From: Furfurilactobacillus milii
Lineage (GTDB): Bacteria > Bacillota > Bacilli > Lactobacillales > Lactobacillaceae
Assembly: GCF_021654115.1 (NCBI RefSeq)
Contig: NZ_JAIWJF010000005.1
Location: 62,001-126,000, forward strand
Reading direction: 5' to 3'
DNA: 64,000 nt
The notes under the pieces are model-generated. The model was not told where the DNA came from. It saw only the letters and a program-made list of their open reading frames with translations, and ran no database searches. Made by a program: the position numbers and the translations under genes. Positions 1 to 9,392 of this stretch are shown here, one piece after another (within the stretch, counting starts at the first letter, position 1; the number at the start of each line of letters is the position of its first letter).

Positions 1-1062
<1,062 letters not shown>

Positions 1063-1103
1063 TGTGAACTGTCACCATTGAAACTAATAAGGAGGTCAAT
1101 CCT

Positions 1104-4100
1104 TTGATTGATGTCAACAAATTTGAAAGCATGCAGATTGGGCTTGCGTCGCCCGACAAAATCCGCAGCTGGTCATATGGTGAAGTTAAGAAGCCTGAGA
1201 CCATCAATTATCGGACATTAAAGCCTGAACGTGACGGCTTGTTCGATGAACGGATTTTTGGACCAACAAAAGACTGGGAATGTGCGTGTGGTAAGTACAA
1301 ACGGATTCGCTACAAGGGTGTTGTTTGTGACCGTTGTGGTGTTGAAGTTACACGTTCTAAGGTTCGTCGTGAACGGATGGGGCATGTTGAATTAGCTGCT
1401 CCCGTTACCCACATTTGGTACTTCAAGGGTATTCCTAGTCGTATGGGTTTGGTTCTTGACATGAGCCCACGGGCACTTGAAGAAATCATCTACTTTGCTT
1501 CATACGTTGTGTTGGAATCAGGCAACACACCTTTGGAACGCAAGCAGTTGTTATCTGAACGTGAATACCGTGAAAAGAAAGCCCAATATGGTAACGAATT
1601 CCAAGCTGAAATGGGTGCCGAAGCAATTCGTAAGTTGCTGGCAGCTGTTGACTTGGATAAAGAAGCCAGCGAATTGAAGGAAGAGTTAAAGGATGCATCT
1701 GGTCAAAAACGGACTCGTGCCGTTCGTCGTCTAGACATCTTGGAAGCCTTCATTCAATCCGGTAACCGTCCTGACTGGATGGTTATGGACGTTGTTCCGG
1801 TTATTCCACCGGACTTACGGCCAATGGTTCAATTGGAAGGTGGTCGTTTTGCCACTTCTGACTTGAACGACTTATACCGTCGTGTTATCAACCGTAACAA
1901 CCGTTTGAAGCGTTTGTTAGACTTGAATGCACCTGGTATCATCGTGCAAAACGAAAAACGGATGTTGCAAGAAGCCGTTGACGCGTTAATTGATAACGGT
2001 CGTCGTGGCCGTCCTGTTGCCGGTCCTGGTAACCGTCCGTTGAAGTCACTGTCTCACATGTTGAAGGGTAAGCAAGGACGGTTCCGTCAAAACTTACTTG
2101 GTAAACGTGTTGACTACTCTGGCCGTTCTGTTATCGATGTTGGCCCAACTTTGAAGATGAACCAAATGGGATTACCTGTGCCAATGGCCATGGAACTCTT
2201 CAAACCATTCATCATGAAAGAGTTGGTTAAGCGCGATCTTGCTTCTAACATCAAGAATGCCCGTCGTAAGATCGACCGTCAGGATAACGATGTTTACGAT
2301 GTTTTGGAAGACGTTATCAAGGAACACCCAGTTCTATTGAACCGGGCCCCTACTTTGCACCGTCTTGGGATTCAGGCATTCGAACCAGTACTTGTTTCTG
2401 GTAAAGCGATGCGTGTGCACCCACTTGTGTGTGAAGCTTATAACGCCGACTTCGATGGTGACCAAATGGCCATCCACGTTCCGTTGTCAGACGAAGCACA
2501 AGCTGAAGCACGTTTGCTGATGCTGGCTGCCGGACACATCTTGGCACCTGCCAATGGTCGTCCAGTGGTTACACCTTCTCAGGATATGGTTATCGGTAAC
2601 TACTACCTGACTACTGAAGAAGCTGGTCGTGAAGGCGAAGGCATGATCTTCAAAGATCTGAACGAAGCCCGCGTGGCCTACCAAAATGGTTATGTTCACT
2701 TACACAGCCGTGTAGGTGTGCAAACTTCATCAATGCCAACTAAGCCATTTACTGATGAACAAAAGAGTCGCATCTTGATTACGACTGTTGGGAAGATGAT
2801 TTTTAACGCCATCTTGCCTGACGAATTCCCATACTTGAACGAACCAACGAGTGACAACTTGACAGACGGTATCGATGACCGGTTCTTCTTGGAACCTGGT
2901 ACTGACTTGAAGTCTGTATTGAGTAATCAACCGTTGAATGATCCATTCAAGAAAGGCTTCTTGGCTGATATCATTGCTGAAGTCTACAAGCGTTACAAGG
3001 TAACAGCTACTTCACTGCTGTTGGACCGGATGAAGGATTTGGGTTACTACGAATCTACTAACTCTGGTTTGACGGTTGGGATTGCTGATATCTCAACATT
3101 GAAGACGAAGAATGACGTCGTTGCTGATGCACGTAAGCAAGTTGCTACGATTTCTAAACAGTTCCGTCGTGGTTTAATTACTGATGACGAGCGTTACCAA
3201 CGTGTTATTGACGTTTGGAACACTGCTAAGGATGACATTCAAGAACAACTGGTTGACTCCATGGAGTGGAATAACCCAATCTTTATGATGAGTGATTCCG
3301 GTGCCCGTGGTAACATTTCAAACTTTACTCAGTTAGCTGGGATGCGTGGTTTGATGGCTGCGCCTAACGGTCAAACAATGGAATTGCCAATCGTTTCAAA
3401 CTTCCGTGAAGGTCTCTCTGTGTTGGAAATGTTTATTTCTACTCATGGTGCCCGTAAAGGTATGACTGATACGGCTTTGAAGACTGCCAACTCTGGTTAC
3501 TTGACTCGTCGTCTGGTTGATGTTGCGCAAGATGTTATCATTCGTGAAAAGGACTGTGGTACTGACCGTGGTTTGACGATTCATGCCATTACTAACGGTA
3601 ATGAAATGATCGAATCCTTGTACGAACGGATTCTTGGTCGTTACGCAATGAAGTCAGTTAAACATCCTAAGACTGGTGAGACCTTAGTTAAGGCTAACCA
3701 GATGATCGATGAAGACGTTGCTCAATCTATCGTTGATGCTGGTGTAACAGAAGTTGTGATTCGTTCAGCCTTCACTTGCAACACGAAACATGGTGTTTGT
3801 GAACGTTGTTACGGTCGTAACATGGCCACTGGTGACCGCGTTGAAGTTGGTGAAGCAGTTGGTACTGTTGCTGCTCAATCAATCGGTGAACCTGGTACTC
3901 AATTGACTATGCGTAACTTCCATACTGGTGGTGTTGCCGGTGACGATATTACCCAAGGGCTTCCTCGTGTTCAGGAAATTGTTGAAGCTCGGAACCCTAA
4001 AGGTAAAGCTGAGATTACTGAAGTGACTGGGACAATCGTCTCAATCGAAGAAAACCCAGCTGAACGGACGAAAGAAGTTACGGTTAAGGGTGAAGCCGAG

Positions 4101-4760
4101 ACACGTTCGTACACGTTACCATTACGTGCGCGGATGCGTGTTGCTGAAGGTGACTTTATCCACCGTGGTTCAGCATTGAACGAAGGGTCAATTGATCCTA
4201 AGGAATTGCTGAAGGTTCGTGACGTTCTGTCAACCGAAAACTACCTGTTACGTGAAGTTCAACGTGTTTACCGGATGCAAGGTGTTGGTATTGCCGACAA
4301 GCATATTGAAATCATGGTTCGTCAGATGATGCGGAAAGTCCGTGTCATGGATCCAGGTGACACTGATATGTTGCCAGGAACATTGATGGACATTGCTGAC
4401 TTTAAGGATGCTAACACGAAGACTCTGGTTGCCGGTGGTATTCCTGCAACTAGTCGTCCAGTGATCTTAGGTATTACTAAGGCTGCTTTGGAAACAAACA
4501 GTTTCTTGTCTGCTGCTTCGTTCCAGGAAACAACGCGGGTTCTTACCGACGCTGCTATCCGTGGAAAGAACGACCCACTTGTTGGGTTGAAGGAAAACGT
4601 TATTATCGGGAAGATCATTCCAGCTGGTACTGGGATGCCAGATTACCGGAAGATTCAGCCTAAAGAAGCTGAAGTAACTGGTACCGAGGGCGTTTACTCC
4701 ATCAGTGACTTAGAAAAGAAAATGCGTGAAGAGGATGCTAAGAACACAAGCACCAAGTAA
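1104..4760 (+). CDS. rpoC: RNA polymerase subunit beta'
   Basis: Beta' subunit of RNA polymerase, 1218 residues, full length for Firmicutes. The TTG start is chosen because AAGGAGG lies just upstream. The N-terminal zinc site has Cys60, Cys62, Cys75 and Cys78. The catalytic Mg-binding motif [10 protein letters not shown] lies near residues 447-456. The second zinc site uses a Cys near residue 817 and the cluster [11 protein letters not shown] near residue 892. The C-terminal block [19 protein letters not shown] is intact. The gene is cotranscribed with rpoB and closed by the strong terminator at 4800-4838. No frameshift or missing motif was seen. Confidence 0.99.
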   Translation: MIDVNKFESMQIGLASPDKIRSWSYGEVKKPETINYRTLKPERDGLFDERIFGPTKDWECACGKYKRIRYKGVVCDRCGVEVTRSKVRRERMGHVELAAPVTHIWYFKGIPSRMGLVLDMSPRALEEIIYFASYVVLESGNTPLERKQLLSEREYREKKAQYGNEFQAEMGAEAIRKLLAAVDLDKEASELKEELKDASGQKRTRAVRRLDILEAFIQSGNRPDWMVMDVVPVIPPDLRPMVQLEGGRFATSDLNDLYRRVINRNNRLKRLLDLNAPGIIVQNEKRMLQEAVDALIDNGRRGRPVAGPGNRPLKSLSHMLKGKQGRFRQNLLGKRVDYSGRSVIDVGPTLKMNQMGLPVPMAMELFKPFIMKELVKRDLASNIKNARRKIDRQDNDVYDVLEDVIKEHPVLLNRAPTLHRLGIQAFEPVLVSGKAMRVHPLVCEAYNADFDGDQMAIHVPLSDEAQAEARLLMLAAGHILAPANGRPVVTPSQDMVIGNYYLTTEEAGREGEGMIFKDLNEARVAYQNGYVHLHSRVGVQTSSMPTKPFTDEQKSRILITTVGKMIFNAILPDEFPYLNEPTSDNLTDGIDDRFFLEPGTDLKSVLSNQPLNDPFKKGFLADIIAEVYKRYKVTATSLLLDRMKDLGYYESTNSGLTVGIADISTLKTKNDVVADARKQVATISKQFRRGLITDDERYQRVIDVWNTAKDDIQEQLVDSMEWNNPIFMMSDSGARGNISNFTQLAGMRGLMAAPNGQTMELPIVSNFREGLSVLEMFISTHGARKGMTDTALKTANSGYLTRRLVDVAQDVIIREKDCGTDRGLTIHAITNGNEMIESLYERILGRYAMKSVKHPKTGETLVKANQMIDEDVAQSIVDAGVTEVVIRSAFTCNTKHGVCERCYGRNMATGDRVEVGEAVGTVAAQSIGEPGTQLTMRNFHTGGVAGDDITQGLPRVQEIVEARNPKGKAEITEVTGTIVSIEENPAERTKEVTVKGEAETRSYTLPLRARMRVAEGDFIHRGSALNEGSIDPKELLKVRDVLSTENYLLREVQRVYRMQGVGIADKHIEIMVRQMMRKVRVMDPGDTDMLPGTLMDIADFKDANTKTLVAGGIPATSRPVILGITKAALETNSFLSAASFQETTRVLTDAAIRGKNDPLVGLKENVIIGKIIPAGTGMPDYRKIQPKEAEVTGTEGVYSISDLEKKMREEDAKNTSTK

Positions 4761-4799
4761 TTGGTTGCTATCCGTGTAATTACTGATTCTTGAATCGCG

Positions 4800-4838
4800 A
4801 AAAAGGTCTGCCGGACAATTTGTCTGGCAGGCCTTTTT
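4800..4838 (+). terminator. Terminator of rpoBC
   Basis: Long inverted repeat: AAAAAGGTCTGCCGGACAA pairs with TTGTCTGGCAGGCCTTTTT, with two G-U pairs, and ends in a T run. It lies 40 bases after the rpoC stop and separates rpoC transcription from the structured element that follows. Confidence 0.9.
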
Positions 4839-4977
4839 ACATAGTCTCTAAACTGACGCCCGCCAGTCTACTTTGCATATAAGTATCAAACACTTAGTCG
4901 AATAGTTTGTAATTGTAAGTCATTAACGTTTGCATCACTAATTATCATTAGGGGTAGCATCTTTGTAGAGGAGTGAA

Positions 4978-5151
4978 GTCGACCAGAAACAGAGTTCCAC
5001 GAAAGCAATACTTGGTGGGCGTTTTGGGCCCGCGTAGTATTGTAGGACGAGCTTGGAGACTTCGGGGGTATGAAGGCTCAAAGTCGAGGTCGAAGACACT
5101 CGGCTTTCGAGAGGCTGAGACCGGTCCCGTGGAATGGCGTTTCTGATCGAC
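4978..5151 (+). ncRNA. Structured RNA element, copy A (unassigned family)
   Basis: Intergenic element with a homologous second copy at 45020-45178. Predicted helices are an outer stem 4978-4990/5139-5151 (13 pairs, one C-A mismatch), an internal loop AGAG/TGGC, a helix TTCCACG 4995-5001/5128-5134, and a hairpin 5005-5020/5028-5043. A stem GGAC 5045-5048/GTCC 5124-5127 then encloses hairpins 5052-5063/5072-5083 and CTCG 5099-5102/CGAG 5108-5111. Shared sequence blocks include ACAGAGTT, GAAAGCAATA, AAGTCGAGGT and GGCTGAGACCGGTCCC. Helices differ in sequence but not in pairing from copy B. Most G-T oppositions make G-U pairs only if the plus strand is transcribed. No confident promoter was found. 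The product could be a small RNA or a dispersed palindromic repeat. Confidence 0.6.
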
Positions 5152-5173
5152 ATAACGGCTCCACAAGAATAAA

Positions 5174-5224
5174 CAACGCAGTTCGCAACCTCTAAATCAT
5201 AGAGGTGTGAGCTGCGTTGTTTGT
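5174..5224 (-). terminator. Terminator of ohyA
   Basis: Interrupted inverted repeat with arms AACAACGCAG and CTGCGTTGTT around an inner stem ACCTCT/AGAGGT. Read on the minus strand it follows the ohyA stop and runs into TTGTTTATTCTT, a moderate T tract. On the plus strand the tract is weaker, so it may only partly stop transcription coming from element A. Confidence 0.65.
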
Positions 5225-5235
5225 TGCGAAATTAA

Positions 5236-6915
5236 TTATCTGAACATTGTCTTGGTTGCACGGGCCATGACCTTCGGATCTTTTTCATAGTGGTGAAGCG
5301 GTGTCAATTTGCTCAATGGAATACCCAAGAACGTGTACACAGCACGCTGTGCGCAGCGGAATGAATATTGTTCTGTAAATACCATATCAAATGGCATTTC
5401 AGCAAATTGACTGATAAAGGCGAGGTTGTGGCTGTGCTTTGGTACAACCAGTGGACGGTCACCAACTGCCCGGCGATTGAATAGGGCGCTGGCATAAGGC
5501 ATGTAAACGGGAATGACGTTGACTGTTGATGCCATAATGTCATCAATGTGATCACCAATCTTGTCGCGACCATCATCAACTTCGTTTAAGTGACCAATAA
5601 GTTCGGTGAGAATTTCACGACCAGTCATTTCAATGAATGGTTTATTGACGTAATCACCATGCCGTCGAGGATACATAATGTAACCCCAGAAGACGGTCTC
5701 GTTCTCCTTTTGTGCGTGGAAATGAGGTTGATGATGAACCACAATTGACATCAATCCGGTACTATCGATCCAAGTATTCAATGCGTTACCGGGTTGTTGC
5801 TGAGTGATTCTGGTGATTTCATTAAGTAGTTTGTGATCATTGTTAGTGACTGTGAAGCTCATCCATTCACTTTGTTCTCGGTCATTAAAGAATTTATCTG
5901 GGTGACCAAGGTCATAGAAGTGCTCGGAAGCTTGTTTCCATAAAGCTGCACTTGGCGCATATTCGTGATTTTCCTTCAGCGGGGTATCCATGTCTCCAAA
6001 CGAAGAACTGTCGGTAATGGAACCGTTAGTGTCGAAGACAAAATCATCTTCATTAACGTCCACATGGCCGGTTTGATGATCGCCATTAACTTCTTCATAA
6101 TCAAAGCCGGTAACAATAATATCATCACGCATTGGCGTGTCCTTGAAGGTGAGCGCCGTAACCTTGCGATTATTAATGAAAGTTACGCCATGGTCTTCTA
6201 AGAACTTGCGCATGGGCAAAATAAGACTTTCGTACTGGTTGTAAGGTGTGCGAGTAACACCCTCGAGTGTGTTAATACGACTAAATTCAAGGATCATACG
6301 GTTCATGTAGCGACGCAGTTCCATCGCTGAGCTTTGACGTTTGAATGCGAAAGTTGTTTGCCACATGTACCAGAAGTTAGTAGTGAAGAAGTGTGGTGAA
6401 CTAGCAAACCATTCATCAATCCCGATATCATTCAGGCGTTCTTCTTTGCTTTCCGGCATCAACATTAGTTTTGTCAGAAGGTAGCGGTCGCGGTTGTCAA
6501 ACTGCATGTGGCGGTAATCATTTTCGTCGCCTTTGTTACGAATGCCGTTTACTTTATCCATCAACCGAGCAACATCGTGAGTTGGGTGTGCATGGTCAAA
6601 GTCTAAAATCTCATCAGTCACAGATTGATCAGGGTGATCCAGTGACGGAACAGAGCGCATGAGATCCCATAAGTTTTCATAGGTTTCTTCGTTAAGCATT
6701 CGACCACCTTTGGCAAGGTAACCCTGACTGTTTTTCAAGGCTTGGTTACCGTACTCATTTTCGTAGCCGGTTACTGTATCACCATCATTTGCGCCGTGGG
6801 TTTCAAGACCGTACATGGTGATTTGGTCACCGTGCCAACCACCATCGCGTATGAGGTAAATTCCTGCTGCTAAGTTACCAATTCCTGTACCAATCATGTA
6901 TGCATGTTGTGCCAT
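5236..6915 (-). CDS. ohyA: Oleate hydratase (MCRA family)
   Basis: FAD-dependent hydratase that adds water to the cis-9 double bond of oleic acid to give 10-hydroxystearate. It belongs to the former myosin-cross-reactive-antigen family. The protein has 559 residues, near the usual family length. The N-terminal dinucleotide fold has G9-T-G11-I-G13-N. The family signature GGRMLNEETYEN (residues 70-81) contains the Glu pair near the active site, E76 and E77. The ATG start follows AAAGGAG, which lies inside the end of the upstream arsR gene, so the two are translationally close and form an operon. The role is probably membrane protection or detoxification of unsaturated fatty acids. The exact substrate range cannot be read from sequence. 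Confidence 0.95.
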   Translation of the reverse strand: MAQHAYMIGTGIGNLAAGIYLIRDGGWHGDQITMYGLETHGANDGDTVTGYENEYGNQALKNSQGYLAKGGRMLNEETYENLWDLMRSVPSLDHPDQSVTDEILDFDHAHPTHDVARLMDKVNGIRNKGDENDYRHMQFDNRDRYLLTKLMLMPESKEERLNDIGIDEWFASSPHFFTTNFWYMWQTTFAFKRQSSAMELRRYMNRMILEFSRINTLEGVTRTPYNQYESLILPMRKFLEDHGVTFINNRKVTALTFKDTPMRDDIIVTGFDYEEVNGDHQTGHVDVNEDDFVFDTNGSITDSSSFGDMDTPLKENHEYAPSAALWKQASEHFYDLGHPDKFFNDREQSEWMSFTVTNNDHKLLNEITRITQQQPGNALNTWIDSTGLMSIVVHHQPHFHAQKENETVFWGYIMYPRRHGDYVNKPFIEMTGREILTELIGHLNEVDDGRDKIGDHIDDIMASTVNVIPVYMPYASALFNRRAVGDRPLVVPKHSHNLAFISQFAEMPFDMVFTEQYSFRCAQRAVYTFLGIPLSKLTPLHHYEKDPKVMARATKTMFR

Positions 6916-6921
6916 GTTCGC

Positions 6922-7275
6922 TCACTCCTTTGTTTGTTGAGCCGAGTTATTACTGTTCCTAATCGTATTTAACAAGTGACCAACTTGATCCAACGCGTCA
7001 TTTACGGTTAGGTGATACCGATGATTAAGGCCTTCATGAGTGGTGGATACGAGGCCGGCTTGTCGCAAAATTTTGAGATGATGTGATACTGCTGGCTGTG
7101 AAAGGCTCATGTGTGAGGTCAACTCAGTAACAGTCAAACCGGTGTTCAAATGAGCACCTAATAAAATGATTAAGCGCTGCCGATTTTGATCGGCCAGTGT
7201 GTTCAACAAGTCAAGATTACTAATGAACTCGTCAAGAGCTTTTTGCTGACCTTGCGGTAATGTCGTTTCACTCAT
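6922..7275 (-). CDS. ArsR-type winged-helix repressor
   Basis: Transcriptional regulator of the ArsR/SmtB type, 117 residues from the ATG at 7275, which follows GAGGTG. A GTG three codons further upstream lies within that ribosome binding site and is less likely. The helix-turn-helix covers about residues 45-73 (LTVTELTSHMSLSQPAVSHHLKIL). No Cys pair of the metal-sensing type is present, so it probably senses something else, perhaps a fatty acid or redox state; this is inference. It is the first gene of a two-gene operon with oleate hydratase, six bases before the hydratase start, which suggests that it controls both genes from the promoter at 7317-7345. Confidence 0.88.
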   Translation of the reverse strand: MSETTLPQGQQKALDEFISNLDLLNTLADQNRQRLIILLGAHLNTGLTVTELTSHMSLSQPAVSHHLKILRQAGLVSTTHEGLNHRYHLTVNDALDQVGHLLNTIRNSNNSAQQTKE

Positions 7276-7316
7276 AAAGATCACCTCACTCTATCGATAC
7301 ATTTAACTACATGAAT

Positions 7317-7345
7317 ATAGTAACGCGAATAAGTCACTATTGCAA
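7317..7345 (-). promoter_or_regulatory. Promoter of arsR-ohyA
   Basis: On the minus strand TTGCAA (7345-7340) and TACTAT (7322-7317) are separated by 17 bases. Just downstream (about 7320-7296) is an imperfect inverted repeat with ATA..CAT and ATG..TAT arms, a plausible ArsR operator. Confidence 0.75.
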
Positions 7346-7354
7346 CCGCTTACA
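7341..7354 (-). promoter_or_regulatory. Candidate cre site (CcpA)
   Basis: Minus-strand TGTAAGCGGTTGCA matches the cre consensus TGWNANCGNTNWCA at 13 of 14 positions. It overlaps the -35 box of the arsR-ohyA promoter, where CcpA binding would be expected to repress. Based on consensus matching only. Confidence 0.5.
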
Positions 7355-7388
7355 AAACGTCTGTTTGATCCGATTAAAGAGCCAATTA

Positions 7389-8078
7389 TCAAATAAAAGC
7401 GTACAGTTGGACGATAACTAGGCCACTAAAAAGGTACGGGATAAAAGGGAGTCGATTTGAGCGTTGGTGGCTCAGATAGAAGTGAGTTAAGGCGATTAAT
7501 GATGCAAACAAGATACTGGCAATAGCCACTTGTATTGGAAACATTAAAGATAGCACGGCGATGCAGTCAGCGTCCCCATTGCCCATAAATTGAAATCGGT
7601 GGATAAAATAAAGCGATGCTAAATACATTGTTGTTACCATCAGTAATTTTGACCAGCTAAATTGATGTTGAATCAACGCTAATACTAATAAAACCACGAT
7701 TGGCCAGGTAGAGATGGCTAGGTGTGCAGCGTCCTGACAAGCCAAAGCCAGCAAGATCAAATTAAAAACGACTAGACTGACAGCTGCATTAAAAGGATTG
7801 GAATGGATGATGAGCGCGCCAAGCAGACCGACTGAACTTTCTGCGAGTGGGTAGGTGAAAGAGACTGGTTGATGACAGTCAGGACATCTTCCTAACTGAA
7901 GCAGCCAGCCAAGGCAGGGAATGAGTTGCCACCAACGCAGGCGTTTCGCACATTGATCGCACCGTGATCGCGCGAACATGACGGGGCGGTTATTAGCTAG
8001 CCTAGTGCTGATGCACATGATGGTAGAAACAAAAAACGTAATGTAAATGAAACTGATGCCGAAGATGATGTATGGCAT
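7389..8078 (-). CDS. comC: Prepilin peptidase (A24, ComC type)
   Basis: Membrane aspartyl protease that cleaves and N-methylates type IV pilin-like proteins of the competence pseudopilus. It has 229 residues. The N-terminal cytoplasmic domain holds two CxxC pairs (C40/C43 and C65/C68), typical of the zinc-binding methylase domain. The two catalytic aspartates are D116 (QDAAHLA) and D169 in the GNGD motif. About six or more hydrophobic segments are visible. The gene stands alone, ending 104 bases from arsR. Its partners (the comG operon) are not in this window. The ribosome binding site is weak. The family assignment is firm; the competence role is inferred from Firmicute homologues. Confidence 0.88.
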   Translation of the reverse strand: MPYIIFGISFIYITFFVSTIMCISTRLANNRPVMFARSRCDQCAKRLRWWQLIPCLGWLLQLGRCPDCHQPVSFTYPLAESSVGLLGALIIHSNPFNAAVSLVVFNLILLALACQDAAHLAISTWPIVVLLVLALIQHQFSWSKLLMVTTMYLASLYFIHRFQFMGNGDADCIAVLSLMFPIQVAIASILFASLIALTHFYLSHQRSNRLPFIPYLFSGLVIVQLYAFI

Positions 8079-8189
8079 AATAAGAATACCGTCCTTTATT
8101 GGTCTTGCCTTAACATACGTAAAGAGATCTGTGATGTTCGTCCATCACCTAAAAACTTTGAGCGAACTAGCTTTTTTCGTGTTGAAACC

Positions 8190-8218
8190 TTGACGCATAT
8201 GGACGGGGATGATATTCT
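8190..8218 (+). promoter_or_regulatory. Promoter of the str operon
   Basis: TTGACG (8190-8195) and TATTCT (8213-8218) with 17-base spacing. The leader from about 8225 to rpsL is about 160 bases. It contains a T-rich stretch that can fold back on AAAAAGAACC at about 8323-8332, a possible site for autogenous control by S7. The stretch between comC and this promoter holds no gene. Confidence 0.85.
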
Positions 8219-8385
8219 ATTAAAGGTGCTTTTTTGTGAAAGTGTCTGCCATCCATGGCGGCTGGAGCTAAAACAGCAATCATACTGGAAAACAGATTTG
8301 GGTTTTTCTTTTTTTATAACTTAAAAAGAACCGCCTGGATGTGTGGACTTAAACTAAAACAAAGAATCGGAAGGAGGACATTTAG

Positions 8386-8799
8386 ATGCCAACGATTAAC
8401 CAACTCGTTCGTAGTGGTCGTAAGTCTAAAACGTCAAAATCAGATGCCCCAGCATTAAACTTCGGGTACAACAGTTACAAGAAAGAACAAACTAACAACG
8501 CTGCTCCTCAAAAACGTGGTGTTGCAACTCGTGTCGGTACTATGACACCAAAGAAGCCTAACTCAGCTTTGCGGAAATACGCCCGTGTGCGTTTATCCAA
8601 CTTGATTGAAGTTACCGCTTATATTCCTGGTATTGGTCATAACCTACAAGAACATAGTGTTGTTCTTATCCGTGGTGGCCGTGTTAAGGATTTACCTGGG
8701 GTTCGTTACCACATTATTCGTGGTGCTCTGGATACTGCCGGTGTTACTGACCGGAAACAAAGCCGTTCTAAGTACGGTACTAAGAAGCCTAAGGCTTAA
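8386..8799 (+). CDS. rpsL: Ribosomal protein S12
   Basis: Small-subunit protein at the decoding centre, 137 residues, of the usual Firmicute length. The start follows GGAAGGAGGA. The streptomycin-related loop reads [11 protein letters not shown], the wild-type form, so no classical resistance substitution is seen there. The second loop reads [10 protein letters not shown]. It is the first gene of the str operon and lies 20 bases before rpsG. Confidence 0.99.
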   Translation: MPTINQLVRSGRKSKTSKSDAPALNFGYNSYKKEQTNNAAPQKRGVATRVGTMTPKKPNSALRKYARVRLSNLIEVTAYIPGIGHNLQEHSVVLIRGGRVKDLPGVRYHIIRGALDTAGVTDRKQSRSKYGTKKPKA

Positions 8800-8819
8800 T
8801 CAAGAAAGGAAGATAAACG

Positions 8820-9290
8820 ATGGCTCGTAAAGGACATATTCCTGCACGTGAAGTGCTACCTGATCCAATTTACAACTCAAAGCTGGTTACCCGTTTAATC
8901 AACCGCTTGATGTTAGACGGTAAGCGGGGAACTGCATCAACGATTTTGTATGATGCCTTTGATCAAATTAAAGAAACAACTGGTAATGAACCGTTGGAAG
9001 TATTTGAAGAAGCAATGAACAACATCATGCCTGTTATGGAAGTTAAGGCTCGCCGTGTTGGTGGGTCTAACTACCAAGTGCCAATCGAAGTTCGTCCAGA
9101 ACGTCGTAGTACTTTGGGCTTACGTTGGTTAGTTCAATACTCACGGTTACGTGGGGAACATACCATGACTGAACGTTTAGCTCGTGAAATCATGGATGCT
9201 GCCAACAACACTGGTGCTTCTGTTAAGAAGCGTGAAGACACTCACCGGATGGCTGAAGCCAACCGTGCCTTCGCACATTACCGTTGGTAA
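8820..9290 (+). CDS. rpsG: Ribosomal protein S7
   Basis: Binds the 3' major domain of 16S rRNA and nucleates assembly of the small-subunit head. It has 156 residues, and conserved [11 protein letters not shown] and the C-terminal [13 protein letters not shown] are intact. Ribosome binding site AAGGAAG. In other bacteria S7 is the translational autoregulator of this operon. The next gene, fusA, is separated by 102 bases that hold a terminator-like hairpin. Confidence 0.99.
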   Translation: MARKGHIPAREVLPDPIYNSKLVTRLINRLMLDGKRGTASTILYDAFDQIKETTGNEPLEVFEEAMNNIMPVMEVKARRVGGSNYQVPIEVRPERRSTLGLRWLVQYSRLRGEHTMTERLAREIMDAANNTGASVKKREDTHRMAEANRAFAHYRW

Positions 9291-9321
9291 AAACAACCGA
9301 CTATTTAGCCGGTGGCCCCTT

Positions 9322-9351
9322 TGACACCCATCTACATGTGGTGTCATTTTT
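9322..9351 (+). terminator. Terminator-like hairpin between rpsG and fusA
   Basis: TGACACC pairs perfectly with GGTGTCA across an 11-base loop and is followed at once by five T residues. With only seven pairs it may be a partial terminator (attenuator) that sets the S12/S7 to EF-G ratio. No strong separate promoter for fusA was found after it. Confidence 0.55.
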
Positions 9352-9392
9352 GGGATTTAAGCATTGCATAAGCTAATTTAAAGGAGAAAATA

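Noticed and set aside
4938-5166. Minus-strand open frames of about 70 codons over element A
   Set aside because: No ribosome binding site, and the region is explained by a paired structure shared with 45020-45178. The protein sequences of the two loci do not align, while the RNA structure does.
5174-5224. Hairpin taken as part of structured element A
   Set aside because: No counterpart follows element B, and its position and T tract fit the terminator of ohyA on the minus strand.
8255-8458. Plus-strand 67-codon frame before and into rpsL
   Set aside because: It overlaps the rpsL start out of frame and has no ribosome binding site. The region is the str operon leader.
8500-8700. Streptomycin-resistance change in rpsL
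   Set aside because: The [11 protein letters not shown] and PGVRYHI loops have the ordinary residues.
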